Origin: Cymodocea nodosa
Taxonomy: Eukaryota; Streptophyta; Magnoliopsida; Alismatales; Cymodoceaceae
Length of the DNA stretch: 64,000 bases
Assembly: GCA_036874045.1 (NCBI GenBank)
Contig: CM072335.1
Coordinates: forward strand, 20,777,501-20,841,500
Reading direction: 5' to 3'
Part shown: positions 9,801 to 23,400 of the stretch, piece by piece
Layout of the letters: each line of letters starts with the position of its first letter
How positions within the stretch are numbered: position 1 is the stretch's first letter
Translations under genes and position numbers: made by a program
Notes under the pieces: generated by a model
Seen by the model: the letters and a program-made list of their open reading frames with translations, nothing else
What the model was told of the DNA's origin: nothing
Database searches by the model: none

Positions 9801-12800
9801 CTCCCCCTTAAGCTAGAGCATATATATCACATATGCCTAGCTTACAACAAAATTTCTTAAAAGGAGTGGCATTCAAGTCCTTGGTGAGGATATTTGCCAC
9901 TTGATCTTCGGATCTGATAAAAGGGATATATATAACACCCTTTTGGATGTTATCTCGGATGAAATGACAATCAACTTCCACATGCTTGGTCCTCTCATGA
10001 AACATAAGATTGGTGGCAATGTATATGGCTACCTGGTTGTCACAATACATTGACATAAGACTGGTGTGCTTAAAACCAAACTCAAAAAGTAAGGCTTTCA
10101 ACCACACTAATTCCATAGATGTATTGAACATCTGTATTCAACCTCAGCACTTGATTTTGCAACAACATTTTGTTTCTTACTCCACGTGACAAGATTGCCA
10201 CCAACAAAAGTTAGGAAGCCTAAAGTAGACTTCCTACTTTTTTGTCCCTAGCATAACTAGCATCAGAATACCCCTCGATACCTATGTGACCATGCTTCTT
10301 GTATAGAAGCCCTTTTCTTGGAGTGCGTTTGATATATGCCAACAAGCGGAGAACACCCTGCCAATGAACTTCCCTGGGAGAGTGCATAAATTGACTTGAA
10401 AGATTCACAATGTAGGATATATCAGGTTTGGTCACTATCAGATAGATAAGCTTGCCAACCAACCTGCGATATCTGCCTGGATCATCAAATATGGGTGACT
10501 CGGTGTCCTATAGTGAGTGATTCTACTCAATGGGTGTTTCTTCTGGCTTGCATCCTTTACGTCCTATCTTTTTGAGCAAATCTAATGCATACTTCCTTTG
10601 AGACAAAGATAGAGTCTCACCAGAGTGAACGAGCTCAATACCTAAGAAGTATTGAGGGGTCTCCATGTCTTTGGTGGCAAAATGTCTACGTAGAAAAAAC
10701 TTGGTATCCTCAATCTCTTGGATATCACTACTAGTCAGCAACATGTCTTCTACATATACTGCTAGAATGACAATCTCACGAGTAGTGTACTTTACAAAGA
10801 TAGAATGGTCCACCCTACAACTGTGAAATCCATTGCTTTACATAACTTTATAGAATGTCTCAAACCATGCCTTTGGGCTTTACTTGAGACCATAAATAGC
10901 CTTGTAAAGATCATAGACACGCATCTCCCCCTGAGCAACATAACCAGGAGGTTGCTTCATATAAACCTGCTCATCTAAGTCGTCATATAAGAAAGCATTT
11001 TTGACATCTAGTTGTACAAGGCGTCAAGAAGAGTTGATGGTCAGTGAAAGTAGGACACAAATAGAGTCAAGGCGTGCCACTGGGGAGAAGGTCTCAGAGT
11101 AGTTAATCCCATACTCTTGAGTGAAACCATGAGTAACTAGGCGTGCTTTGTAGCGATCAACGGACCTATTAGGTTTGCATTTGATGGTAAAGACCTACCT
11201 ACAGGAAACTACATTTGTCCTAGGGGGCGTGAAATAAAATCCCACGTACCATGAAAGAGAAGGGCACCCATCTCTTCATCCATGGCAACCTTCCAATGAG
11301 GAACCTGAAGTGCTTCCTGATAATCCCTGGGTATGGACTCGTCAGAGATGGCAAGTGCAAAAGCTTGAGAATTAAGAGGAAGACTAGCATAAGAAATAAC
11401 ATTAGAGAGGGTGCTGGGTGCATGATCGGGTTCCTTTTAACAGGGTAATAGGGAGGTCGGTGTCATCCAAAGGTAAGGTAGAAGGTGATACCTCAGTGGA
11501 AGAGGAACCTATAACCGGATCAAAGTTGGAAGAGGTGTCCATAACTTGAGGAGTGCGTGGTCGATGACGATAAACCTACAGAGTGTCGGATTGGCTGGTA
11601 TGTATGGGGAGAGATTCCTCGATGGGGTTTGTAGTATCACTCGATAGGGGAATATCAGGGAGAAAGGAACCAAACATGTTAGAAGAGGAGCTGTCATTGA
11701 AGTAGGACTGAGACTCAAAGAATGTAACATCCATGGAGACAACATTTGATCGAAGGATGATAAAGACGATACCCTTTCTGATTGAGCGAATATCTAATAA
11801 AGGCACACTTGATAGCATGTGGGGATAGCTTGTCGAGTCTAAGGGTGTGGTCGTGGACAAACGCCACACAACCAAAAACCTTGAGTGGAATGGGAAAGAG
11901 ATCTTTGTCAGGGCAAAGGCAACTAAGAGGAATAGCCCTGCCTAAAGGAGTGGAAGGCATATGGTTAATTAGAAAAACGGAGGTAAGGACCACATCGGAC
12001 CAAAGATAGTGAGGAACCTGCATGTGGACCATTAGTGTATGAGCAACATCGAGGATATAACAATGCTTGCACTCAACAACTTTGTTTTGTTGAGAAGTGT
12101 GAGGATAGGTGGTTTGGTGGGCGATACCGTAAGTAGCACAAACATTTTGAAAATCATGATAAAGAAACTTGAGAGCATTATCAGTGCGTAAAACTTTTGG
12201 AAAAATAGAAAAATGATTTTTAATTTTAGCTAGAAACCTTTTGAAAACATCAAGGTCTTTCTGTGACTTTAACAAGTAAGTCCACGAGACACGCGAGTGG
12301 TCATCAATAAAGACAGCATAGTATTTGTGCCCTTTAGGGGACATGACATGACTTGGGCCCTAAACATCACAATGGATAACATCAAACAAACTAGTAGAAG
12401 ATGCATGACGAAGGTACTTAAAGGTAGCATGGTGATGCTTTCCTAGCTGGCACGACTCACATTGGAAAGAAGGGACAGAAATCCAAGGGACAGCTTGACA
12501 GCTTCTGATGTGAAGGATGTCCAAGTTGATAATGCCACAAGAAGGAGGAATCGGAACCTGCAATACCAACAGCCAACCCTTTGAGAATATGATCGCGGAC
12601 CAGGACATAAGCTCTAGAGGTCAAAGATTTACGCCCCAAACCAATCCTTTTCCCCGTTTGAAGGTCCTGAAAGACAACATGAAAAGGGAAAAAGGTCACA
12701 AAACATTGTAGCTGAATGATAATGGCACTAATAGAAAGTAAAATCAAGAACGTAGAGGACGTCGTTTAGTCGTATTTGGGAGGAGACTTGAATCTCCCCT

Positions 12801-13603
12801 TGTCTAGAATATTGTTAGTGGTGAGGATTTGTCCTTGATTTGTGTAGACAAATTGTGGTGAAGATTGGTGAAGAACAATGTGAACCCTAGTTCCTTATGG
12901 TAGTTCTAGGTAAGGATTTCAGTGACACATTGGCTGAAAATCATCTAGAAGGGTGTAGAGATGGTTGTAGTAGGAGTGGATGGATGCATTGCCCTATTTG
13001 TGTGAGAACAATTGTTCATACACCTTGCAGACGTGCAAGATGTTTTGGTCATTTTCGTAAGTAGCATGTAGGGTGTCCTAATTGCCCTTAGCAAGTTGCA
13101 AGTGAGAGATGCTTCAAGTAATATTCTCCTCAATGTTGTTGAAGATCTAAGAGATAACTGTGTAATCAGCTACATGTCATGTTGAAAAATTCGCAGCCTT
13201 TACATCTAGGGCATCATTGAAGAAGTGACGCTCCTACATTTGAGCAACAATGAATGTTTTGAAGGCACTTGCCTAGTAATTGTAGTTGGATTTATCAAAC
13301 TTCATGATGGTGACGTTGACTTCTCCATCTAGGAGCTAGGCAACTCACATGTCATGAGTAGAGAATAAGACACAAGTGTTCTCATTAGGGAATAACTCAC
13401 ATGTCATGGCCAAATAGGGAAAATTGTTCTCAGGTGTTCTTTAGAACCCTACTCATCATAGAGAGGCAATGAGGTAAAAAAAGGAGGGTGGCTAAAAGGC
13501 CCTTGTTTGAAATAAGGGTGATGATCGACAACGTGTGGAGGTGGTGGCAATGACTGTTGATATTGGGGTAACTTGGCTCTAATACCAAGTTTAAACTAAA
13601 GGT

Positions 13604-13724
13604 CTGAGAGAATAATCGTATGTGTTATTTATGGCAGTGTTCACATATACATATACACCTCATCTAGGTACATAGATCCTAATTAGATCCTTACATCTCA
13701 ACAAATTGTACATTAGACACAACA
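13604..13724 (-). repeat. 5' LTR of antisense copia element (approximate ends)
   Basis: This lies directly beyond the primer-binding site on the right. The + strand begins TGAGAGAATAAT and ends ATTAGACACAACA. The outer end could instead be the CTCAACA at 13,703. It is similar in layout but not closely identical to the left LTR. Confidence 0.5.
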
Positions 13725-14201
13725 ATAGCTCTAATGTTTCTTGTGTTTCATTCTCACTCTTAAAAGCTCAATTTCTTTTCCTACCCTCTTAGAAAGCATT
13801 TGTTCACTCATTTTAGAATTTGATTGAAAATTTGCAAACATCACAAAGGAAGGCAAGGGGGAATTAGCATTGAAAGTTTGTAAGTTGTTTTTTGAACTTA
13901 TCTCGTTGAGTTCTAGTAAAGGTTTCTTAGGTTGTAAAAAGAAGGGGCTTGACAGATTTTGCCAAGGAATTTGTGAATGGCAAAGTGTTGTCCCAAAACA
14001 AAATTGAACTAGTGGAAGGTTCAAGTAGGAAGCTTGAGGAGTAGATGTAGTATGGTTTTGGGCAAACCATTATAAATTCCTATTACATTTTTCATTGTCT
14101 CTCATCTCTTTTCATGGTTTAGTTTGTTACAACTTTATTTAATATTAATAACATGTTGTGCACTAACTCTCAAATAGCTTATGTTTGACTCTCTATTGCA
14201 G
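13725..14201 (+). other. End of TAF5 upstream intron with 3' splice site
   Basis: This is intronic sequence without other features. It ends in a pyrimidine-rich stretch and TTGACTCTCTATTGCAG, a good 3' splice site directly before the TAF5 exon at 14,202. Confidence 0.75.
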
Positions 14202-14467
14202 TGTGTGCAGTGGCACATAAATTGCAACTATATTGCAACTGGTTCCAGTGACAAGACAGTTAGATTATGGGATGTGCAGAGTGGGGAGTGTGTTCGTATT
14301 TTCATTGGACACAGGAGCATGGTATTGTCGTTGGCCATGTCTCCTGATGGAAGATACATGGCTTCTGGTGATGAAGATGGGACTATTATGATGTGGGATC
14401 TTTCCAGTGGTCGTTGCATTTCACCTTTAACAGGGCACACATCTTGTGTATGGACTCTTGCTTTCAG
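14202..14467 (+). CDS. TAF5: TAF5 exon: two WD40 repeats and the start of a third
   Basis: Bounded by TTGCAG at the left and GTAATT at the right. The 266-bp exon enters at codon phase 0 with TGT GTG CAG TGG and leaves after two bases of a Ser codon. The ORF that runs on past 14,467 is intron read-through, so the apparent final Arg is not real. Confidence 0.93.
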
Positions 14468-17400
14468 GTAATTGCTTATTGTCATACTTCTCAAGACATG
14501 AAGCTTCCTGGTTGTTGACCTACACATCATTTTTCAATGAGTTTGTGTGTATTTATGTATTTTACATTTATACGTATTTAAAACATATCTATACAAATTG
14601 TGCTAGATGTATATATCTAATGGTACAAATCTTTAATAACTGAAAATCATGTAATATCATGAAAATTTGAAAAAAAAATCATGAGGCATAAATTTTGTCA
14701 ATAAAAAAATAATGCAAACATATCTATGATGTAAAACATTCTAAATATGTGTAGTGCTACAAAATAAGATAATTATTAAATATTATGTACTTTGTGATAC
14801 TATGAAAATATGAAGAACAAATCATGATGGATGGATTTTGTTAATAAAATATGTAAAAAAAAAATGCTAATGTTATATAATGTACTGAATTTATGTAAAA
14901 ATTAAAAAAAAGATTTTAAATACTTTAATTCAGTAAAAAAATCATATAAATATGATTACATAAGGTTGGAGGACCTCAGATCTGATATAATCCAGATATA
15001 TATTTTTTAAAAGAAAAGTAGGCATAAATTGTCGATTTGTTATGGTGAATGACCAACTCCTAGATACATGCCTCAACAAGTATACTTATATTCTTTGACG
15101 ACTTGTTTGCAATTTAAATTTGGCTCTACAAAATTGCTATCATTTAATGCTTCATGCTCAAACATGTTTTTATTTCACAGTTCCAGCATGTCTAACATTG
15201 TCTAAGCAATTTTAATATAAGATTAGTGGATGAAATTAACTGAAATTTTTGGTTTGGACTTTGAGGGGTGGAGCTACATGAATCAGATCTGCATAAAAAA
15301 TTCAAGGACTATAAGTGTATTCATTGCTGGCAGTGATTTTCATACATTAGGTTATATTTATTTTTATTCAGAATAAAAATTAACCTAAACCAATTTGGTT
15401 TGTTGGCATTATTCCTACAACATTGGTGGTTGTTTCTAATTCCTTTTCTAGGAACAATGTCAGCAATTACTGATTAGACACTTTTATGGTGGTAAACCTT
15501 GACCTTCCCTATACGTGCTTCAAGAGGGAAGACAAGGAGAGAAGGAATAGAGTTGTCACCTAATCTAATTCAAGAGTAAATTAAAAAAAAAACTTATATG
15601 GTATGCTAAGTGAACCTGTAAAAGTGACTCTTATACATTAAATAGATAGGCTATAATTTTGGAAGACCGGAAAAGTAGGTAAACACTTTGGGTAGGTACA
15701 AGTCTTAGGCGTAAGTGATGTGGGCATGGGTACAGTGATCTTTGATGTAAAATAGGAGAGATGCGATTGAGGGGGCTTATCTAACCCACTTGAGATAAAG
15801 TTAAGATGAGAAGAGTCAGTGTGGGTATAACTCACTCAAGGGGATAAGAAAGAAGAGGGAGGGTAAGAGGATTTCATTGACTTAATTTAGAGAAGAAAAG
15901 ATGAGAAAAAAAGTCATGTGATCTACCTTAAACTAAGTGGGGTGTACTAAGCTGTAGCATTGGATGGGATCTCTCATTGATTTTAATTCACAAAAGAAAA
16001 GCTGTTGCAGAAAAAAGAAAGGTGCAGACATGTCTTCAAGAGTTATGCTCTAGTTTTACAGTTTTTAAGGTTTTATTTTTAGGGTGCACTTGACAATTTG
16101 AGTTGTGTTTTATTTTTAACGTTTTGTGATGGATTATACAGGTATATCTTGTTATCTAAATTTCTTAGATCTTGTTATTTTTAAGGTTTGATTATTGCAT
16201 TTTTAAAGGTTAAGTCTTATGAAGTTTGAAGGAGAAAAAAATGGCATATCCCTTGATTAGAAGTAATAGTACAATATACATGGGAGTAATAGACTCTTGG
16301 ATAAACGAATATCCATTAACCCAATTACATACCACAAACACACTAATACTACCACATTACATTAAACACTCACATTTCCTCTTAAACTAAAGCATATATA
16401 TCTATCATACCTAGTTTATTACATAAAGATTCCTTAATGAAGATATTTGTAAGCTATTTCGAAGATTAGGTGTAAGGAGTAGAGATTAGGCCTTTCATCA
16501 CTATATCTTGAATGTTGTGACAATTTACTTCAATATGTTTTATGCACTCATTGAAGGTTGGGTTATTAGCTATGAAAATTATCATTTAATGAGGTGTTTT
16601 ATGTCACTTAGAAAGTCATAAAAATTATAAATCAGAAAGACAGAAAAATTATAAATCAAAAAGTAAAATTTGAACGTTTTTATGTCACCAACGTTAGAAA
16701 AGTTATATAGTTCTTAAATTTTAATATTATATATTAAATAATAAAATAATTAAATAAAATAATATTTATGATTTTAATATTATAAAATAAAATTAAATGA
16801 TACTAACAATAATAAAGTAATTAATATTTTATTATTAATGAAATAATAATAAAATAATAAATTAAATTAAATAATTATAACAATATATATTTTATTATAT
16901 TAACAATATATACTTCAATTATATTTACAATAATAAAACAATATATTATGTTAATATACTTTGATTATATTAAAGTATATGCAAAGTAATTTTAATTAAA
17001 ACAATAATATATTATACAAAGTAATAATTAAGAGCAAACATCTTACTCAAACGTTGGTGGACATCAAGGATGCTACATATGATGATTGGTTTGCTGATGA
17101 TGTCACTGTCATCACGTGGTTGGAAAATAGTATCGAATTGTTTGTTGCCAAGGGTGTAATGATGCTTTGCTTGGCCAAGTTGACATTCTTAGGCAGATAT
17201 ATGCAGAGGAAAGAAATATTCTAAAGGTTTATAACATCTACGAGTAAATTTTTACGTTCAAGATAGGTGGCCAGTCTGTGTAGTATTATGGAACTATGAG
17301 GTCTTTCTTTAAGGAATTGAATGTCCTATTACCGACTACCGACTTGGCGACATTGTAGCACTACAGAAATGATTTATAAGTGGCTGACTTCCTATCTAGC

Positions 17401-20400
17401 CTTCCCCAAGAGTTAGTGTCCTAAGTTCGGGGCCATCTACTAGGGGAAGATACTACACTTGATCTAGGATCGGCTTTTGTTAGGGTTCTACACATATCCA
17501 AAGTTAGCAGTCTAGTAGGTATTGAAACTCAAGACAACTCTGTTTTGGTAGTTAAGGGGATGCAAGGCAGATAGGATAGTCATCCTAACTTAGGATCTGG
17601 TCAGGGAGGCACTAGGCGAGGCATTAGGTTCCTTGCACCCATTATGGGAAAGTCAATCATCAGTTAGAAAAATGCTGGGAAAAGTTTGGTAAACCTGTTT
17701 GAGTGAGGGCGGTGATAGAGTTTCATGACGTTAGTAGAAAGTGATACTTCTAGGGAAGTTTCTGTGGTGATCATTTAGTAGGAATATGAGAGGTTGAAGT
17801 GGGTATAGGGCTCTAGCCCCCTTACTATTATGTCTTTGGCTTCTACTTCTAGTATGGTTGTACGCATAAGTGAGGCACCAACCTGGATTGTTGATTCAGA
17901 TGCATCTCAACACATGATAGGCTACTCTATCCTTTTCTCCTGCCTCCAGAAAGTTCCCAACTTTTGAAGTGTTACTGTAGTTGATGGTCGCTTATGCCCA
18001 ATATTAGGACGTGGCATAGTTGATGTCACTCTTAATATCTGGCTTGAGAATACCCTTATTGTCCCTAAGCTTTCTATTAATTTACTATCTATTAGTTCCA
18101 TCATAGTTCAATTGTCTTATTTTGTGACATTTCCTTTCCATTACATCTTTTAGGATCTATGGACGAGGATGAGAATTGGTTTGGGCTAAGAGGAGCACAA
18201 AGGAGTATGTTCTTGCTCGAGATGTACCTTTATGTGGTCTTGTTGCCTCACTATCTTCTACTACAAAGTCGTCTCTTCTCTAGCATCAGCGGCTTGGTCA
18301 TCCCTCCATCCATAAACTTTGGCAAGCATTATCATGGGTCGATGTTTCTGAGTTTGAGTGTAAATCTTATCAACTGAGCAAACATTGTCATTCGTCTTAT
18401 CCTCGTGTTCTCTCACTAAAAGTCTTACTATGTTTGATTTAGTTCATTGTGATGTATGGGGTTCTAGCCGTATAACCTCTTTTAATGGTTATCGGTACTA
18501 TTTTGTTATTGTTGATGATTTCTCGCAGGTATGTTGGGTGTATCTTTTAAAAGATAGAAAAAACATTGTCATATATATTGAGACTTTTGTTCGTGAAATT
18601 AATACTCAATTTTCTATTACACCAAAATGTCTTAAAACTGATAATGCTCTTAAGTTTGTTAGTATTTAGTTTCAAAACTTTTGTACTTCTAATGGGATTA
18701 TTGACTAGACAATGTGTCTTTACACCTCTCAACAAAATAGAGTGGTTGAGAGGAAACATCATCATTTGTTGGATATCACTAAGACCCTTCTCGTTCACAT
18801 GAATGTTTCTAAATATCTTTAGGCTGACGTCCTTACTACAACCTTTTTGATTAATCAGATGTTCTATTCTCCTCTTAGAAGGGAGATTCCTTTGCATTGT
18901 CTCTATCTTGAAGGTAAATTTTTTACTCTAACTCTTAGAGTGTTTGGGTACACTGTCTATGTTCAGGATCTTAGTCTTATCCTGGACAAGTTTAATGTCT
19001 GTGTCTTCAAGTGTATTTGTAGGATACTTTAAAACTCAGAAAGGGTATAAGTGTTATCACTCTCCTACAAAACATTATTATACCTCTTCTGATTTCACTT
19101 TCTCTGAGGATCAGCCTTCTCCCAAAGGGTCGATTCTTCGGTGGATCAAATCTTATCCAGCTCCCTTTTGCCTTGTTCTACTCTTGTCTGTCTTGATAAT
19201 CGTATTGTGGTTGAGTCCCTTGTCATTGTAAGGAAGGATCATAGTGTTGCGGAAAGACCACTATAGGTGTATCAAAGGCGATAGCAACCTGAGGCTAACT
19301 CATTTGCTCTATCAAAGACCTCCTTGAATGCAGATCTTACAACACCCTTAGATGAATTGTCCATTGTCCTACACAAAGGTACATGTATTTGCACACAACA
19401 CCCAATCTCTCAATTTGTTTCCTATGATTACCTTACTCCTTCCTATCGTGTCTTTGCCTTATCTGTCATGTCTGAGATTGTACCTAAGACATACCAAGAA
19501 GTCTTGTAATGTCCCACTTGGAAACAGGTTATGGACCAAGAAATGGAAGCTCTGTGGTCATGCAGCACGAGAGTTGGTTTCATGTCCTGTTGATGTCAAT
19601 CTAGTCTCTTGCAAGTAGGTCTTTACTGTGAATATTAAACCTGATGGTACAGTGGAAAGACACAAGATGTGTCTTGTTGCTAGAGGGTTTACTCAAGAGT
19701 ACGACATTGATTATGTTGAAACCTTCTCACTAGTGGCTCGTCTCAATTCTATCAAAGTGTTACTGTCTGTGGCAGTCAACAATGGGTGGGAGTTCAATCA
19801 ACTTAATGTAAAGAATGCATTTTTATATGAGGATCTAGTTGAGGAGGTGTACATGGCCCAACCCCTAAGGTATATTACCTAGGGTAGGTAGATTGTTTGC
19901 AAACTAAAGAAAACTATTTATGGGTTGAAGCAAAGTTTACGAGCTTGGTTTGAGAGGTTGAGTGATGTCTTATTTGCTAGGGGATTTCAGAGATGTGTTG
20001 ATTATTTAGTTTTTATTCGCAAATCTAATAGGAGGTATACTATTCTGGCTATATATGTTGATGACATTCTTCTCACAGGTGATGATAGTGAGGGCATTGT
20101 CAAAACCAAAGTGCATCTTGCCAAGGTTTTTGAAACTAAGGAGCTGGGGCGATTGGGATACTTTCTAGGTGTTGAGTTTGCATATTCTAAAGGGAAGATG
20201 ATGTTGCAAAGGAAATATGCTCTTGATTTGTTAGTAAAGACAGATATCTTAAGGTGTAAGCCTGATGTCACACTAATTGAGCAAAGTCCCTTTTTTTGGG
20301 ACTCATCATCAGAAGAACTGTCAAATCCAAGTAGCTACTAGAAGTTAGTAGGCAAACTTATTTATCTCACTGTTACTAGGCCTAACATTGCATACACTGT

Positions 20401-23400
20401 GGGACTACTTAGTTTGGTGCATTGGCAAGGGGCTCAAAGAGTTCTTGCCTATATTAAAGGCACTTCAGGGAAGTGACTGTTGTATCAGGATCATAGACAT
20501 CTTAATGTTGAAGCTTTCTTAGATGTCGACTTTGTAAGGGATAAAGGAGATAGAAAATTCATTTCGAGGTATCTAACCTATGTGGGGGGAAATTAGGTAA
20601 CCTAGAGGAGTAAGAAGCAGAGTGTGATATTCTGCTCTAGTGTAGAGGCTGAATATAGAGCTATGAGATTTACTGGATGTGAAATGGTATGACTTAGTTC
20701 TTTATTAGGAAAATTAGGGTTGGAGGTTAAAGAACCAATAGTTATGTACTGTGACAATTAAGCTGTTATTTGAATTGTCAAAAATGAGACCTTCCATAAA
20801 CCACCAAGTACATTGAGATAGATTGTTATTACATCTGGGATTTGGTCACAAAGAAAGTTGTTCGCACACCTCACATATCTTTCATTGAAGAATATGCAGA
20901 CATTCTTACCAAGGCTATGAGTCATAAGTCTTTTAATTATCTTTGTAACAAGTTGAGATTAATTGATATATACTCTTCAGCTTGAGGGGGAGTGTTAGAG
21001 CTTTATTATGTATTAAGTTGTGTATGTTAGGTTAGTTGGGTATATGGATCCTTATATGGATCCATCATCCTATATATATTTACCTATTGTACCTCCTGGA
21101 AATTAATTTTAATGAAGTTTTCTCTCTTTCACCTCCACTTCAACAACTTGGAAGTCAATCAATAGCATAATCATTTAAGTGATAATGAACACCTCAAAAT
21201 AGAGTAAAATTCTGGTCAATTTAGATAATCAACATCAACCAAATAGAATTTCCCTACAAACAAGATTTAAATCAAAACTATCAAAAATCATTCTTATTTA
21301 ATTTAACCATCTGTAAGAGTAATGACATTATATTTGCTAAAAATAGTACCTGGTGGAACTCGAAGATCATTTGGTCAAATGATTGCATCTTGACGTACAC
21401 ATGCATCAAATGTTGAACATTCCCATCCACTCATAATATAAATAAATTCCATATCAAAATTGCAAGTTGTCATAACATTTTATGATAATTTACCTTTTCT
21501 ATTTTTAAATCTAGCATTTTCCTCTCCTACAAATAAAAAGAAGTTTAAATAAAATGAAAAATGTATTGGAAATACATCTATAATTCTATCAAAAGACTAA
21601 TTTTACCTTGAAATAAGGAAAAATAATAGGATCATTACAAATCCTTTTTGGAGTTGATGCAGATGGCTTTACTATCAAGATGTCAATCAACTGTATTATT
21701 ACATTTAGAATTTCATTGAAATAAACACTAATAGTCCAAGCAAAGTGAAGAAAATGCTATTGTGTTAGTTCATATCTTTGATTTTGCCTAACTGTTACAA
21801 GAAATATTGCAAGCTTCTCTTCTATTGTGATATATCTACCATCAAACACAATTCCTTTATTCCTTAACAAAGTTGATAATTTGATAAAAATATCTTGACT
21901 CATTTAATATGTTTTTCTGCAGTTATAAACTTAATTAGGTAATAATGAATCTAATAATCTCGTTATATACTCTACACCTTATTATAAATCTTACAGTATT
22001 TCTTAAATATTACTTGAATATGTTGTAAGGAAAATAGTAAAGTAGTCACTATCGTGATGACAACATTTATGATCATTTCATCTTCCTCCTTTTCCTCTTC
22101 TAATAGCATCTTCAAATGTTGTAAATTGGAAGATGAAGACATACTTGAAATGTTCTAATCCTTATATGATAAACATCAAGTATAAGTATTATGTAAAGAT
22201 AAATTCCAATAAAAGTGTTTTTCATAATAATAACATTCATCCTGAAAAAAGTTTCACATGGAAATAACAAAATAATATTCATCATTATACAACATTCAAC
22301 AAAACAATACAATAACATCCATATTTAAAATAAAAAGTTCATTACAATCATCGTAATTTATATTTTAACCATTCAACTTTCATCTCTTTTTGCATACACA
22401 GAAATTAATGTCTATTCTCTCTATTCTTCAAAATCTCTAGAACTTTGAATCTCTCCTTTATATTAATTTCTGGAATAAATAAAAGTTTATCCATCATAGC
22501 CTTCATTTCTTGCCTATCCAATTTCATTCTACGTGTTTCAAGTGCTAATGTCTCTCTCATAATTGCATTTCGTTCTTCTCTTCGTTGATTTATTTTCTCA
22601 GCAAGAGATTCTAGTATTCCTACAACTTTTTCTATAGCATTACACATAAGTGCATGTGATTCTGCATGTGGTCTTGGACGTTTTTTTCGCTTGAGAAACT
22701 CACTACTTATATTGGCACTTATTGGTAAAGATTGATCAAAATGTTCTTGTATAGAAAGTTGGATCTCTTCATCTATACAATTCTTAGAAGAAGCATCCAT
22801 ACGATTCCTAGAAGAAGCATCATGCATAGGTTCATTTGAATGGATAGCATCTTTTCGTGATGCTATATCCGTTTGAAAAAATATTTCAAGTTGAAGGTAA
22901 ATGGGACATGCCTTTCCCCTACATGAATTGCACTTTGGATGTACCTAAGAAAAAAAAAGAAAAGATTAAGCTATTGTTATATGTATTGAGAAATAAATAC
23001 AAATAATGTAAATTTTACTTTAATAAATTTTTCCCATACTTTCTTTGGAATATCTGTATGACTATTGACATAATTTCATCTCCATCTACTTTGATTTGAT
23101 ATTAAAGTGTAGTTCTTGTACATGACTCGCTAAGTCTTGATTCAGTTATCAACATTTTTCTTCTTAATACTACATCCTATTTCCTCATTGTATCTTTTAA
23201 TTACTTTCTTTTATGTCTTTAGTTTAACTTTTTCATCATAAGTCTTTCCATTCATTTCATTCAAAAACTCGTATAATATGTTTAAAAATATTTCATCATT
23301 TTAACTATTCCAACTAACATAGATTCGTTCAAGTTTCTTGTTGGTGATAGAATTTTCCATAACTACTTTACTAAAAACATTCAAGTTAAACAATTGAGTA

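Larger units (their letters stand above)
9690..13724 (-). mobile_element. Ty1/copia element, nearly full length, short LTRs
   Basis: Read on the minus strand the parts run in the order expected for copia. There is a 5' LTR (about 13,604-13,724), a primer-binding site complementary to initiator Met tRNA (+ strand GGCTCTAATACCA near 13,575-13,587), and gag-like sequence (about 12,850-13,450). An integrase with a recognisable catalytic core follows (11,715-12,344, including DDHSRVSWTYLLK and the C-terminal KGYRLYHP). Then come reverse transcriptase (10,523-10,813, with the YVEDMLL catalytic-box region and FLGIELVHS), RNase H (9,808-10,131), a polypurine tract and the 3' LTR. Both LTRs are short (about 110-120 bp). 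The copy is clearly broken in a number of places and the two LTRs have diverged, so it is old. It lies antisense to TAF5 in the intron. Confidence 0.9.

Noticed and set aside
14228-14530. 100-codon minus-strand ORF opposite the TAF5 exon
   Set aside because: It is the antisense shadow of the conserved WD40 exon.
14446-14643. ORF starting at the end of the TAF5 exon
   Set aside because: It runs across the GTAATT donor into the intron in another frame.
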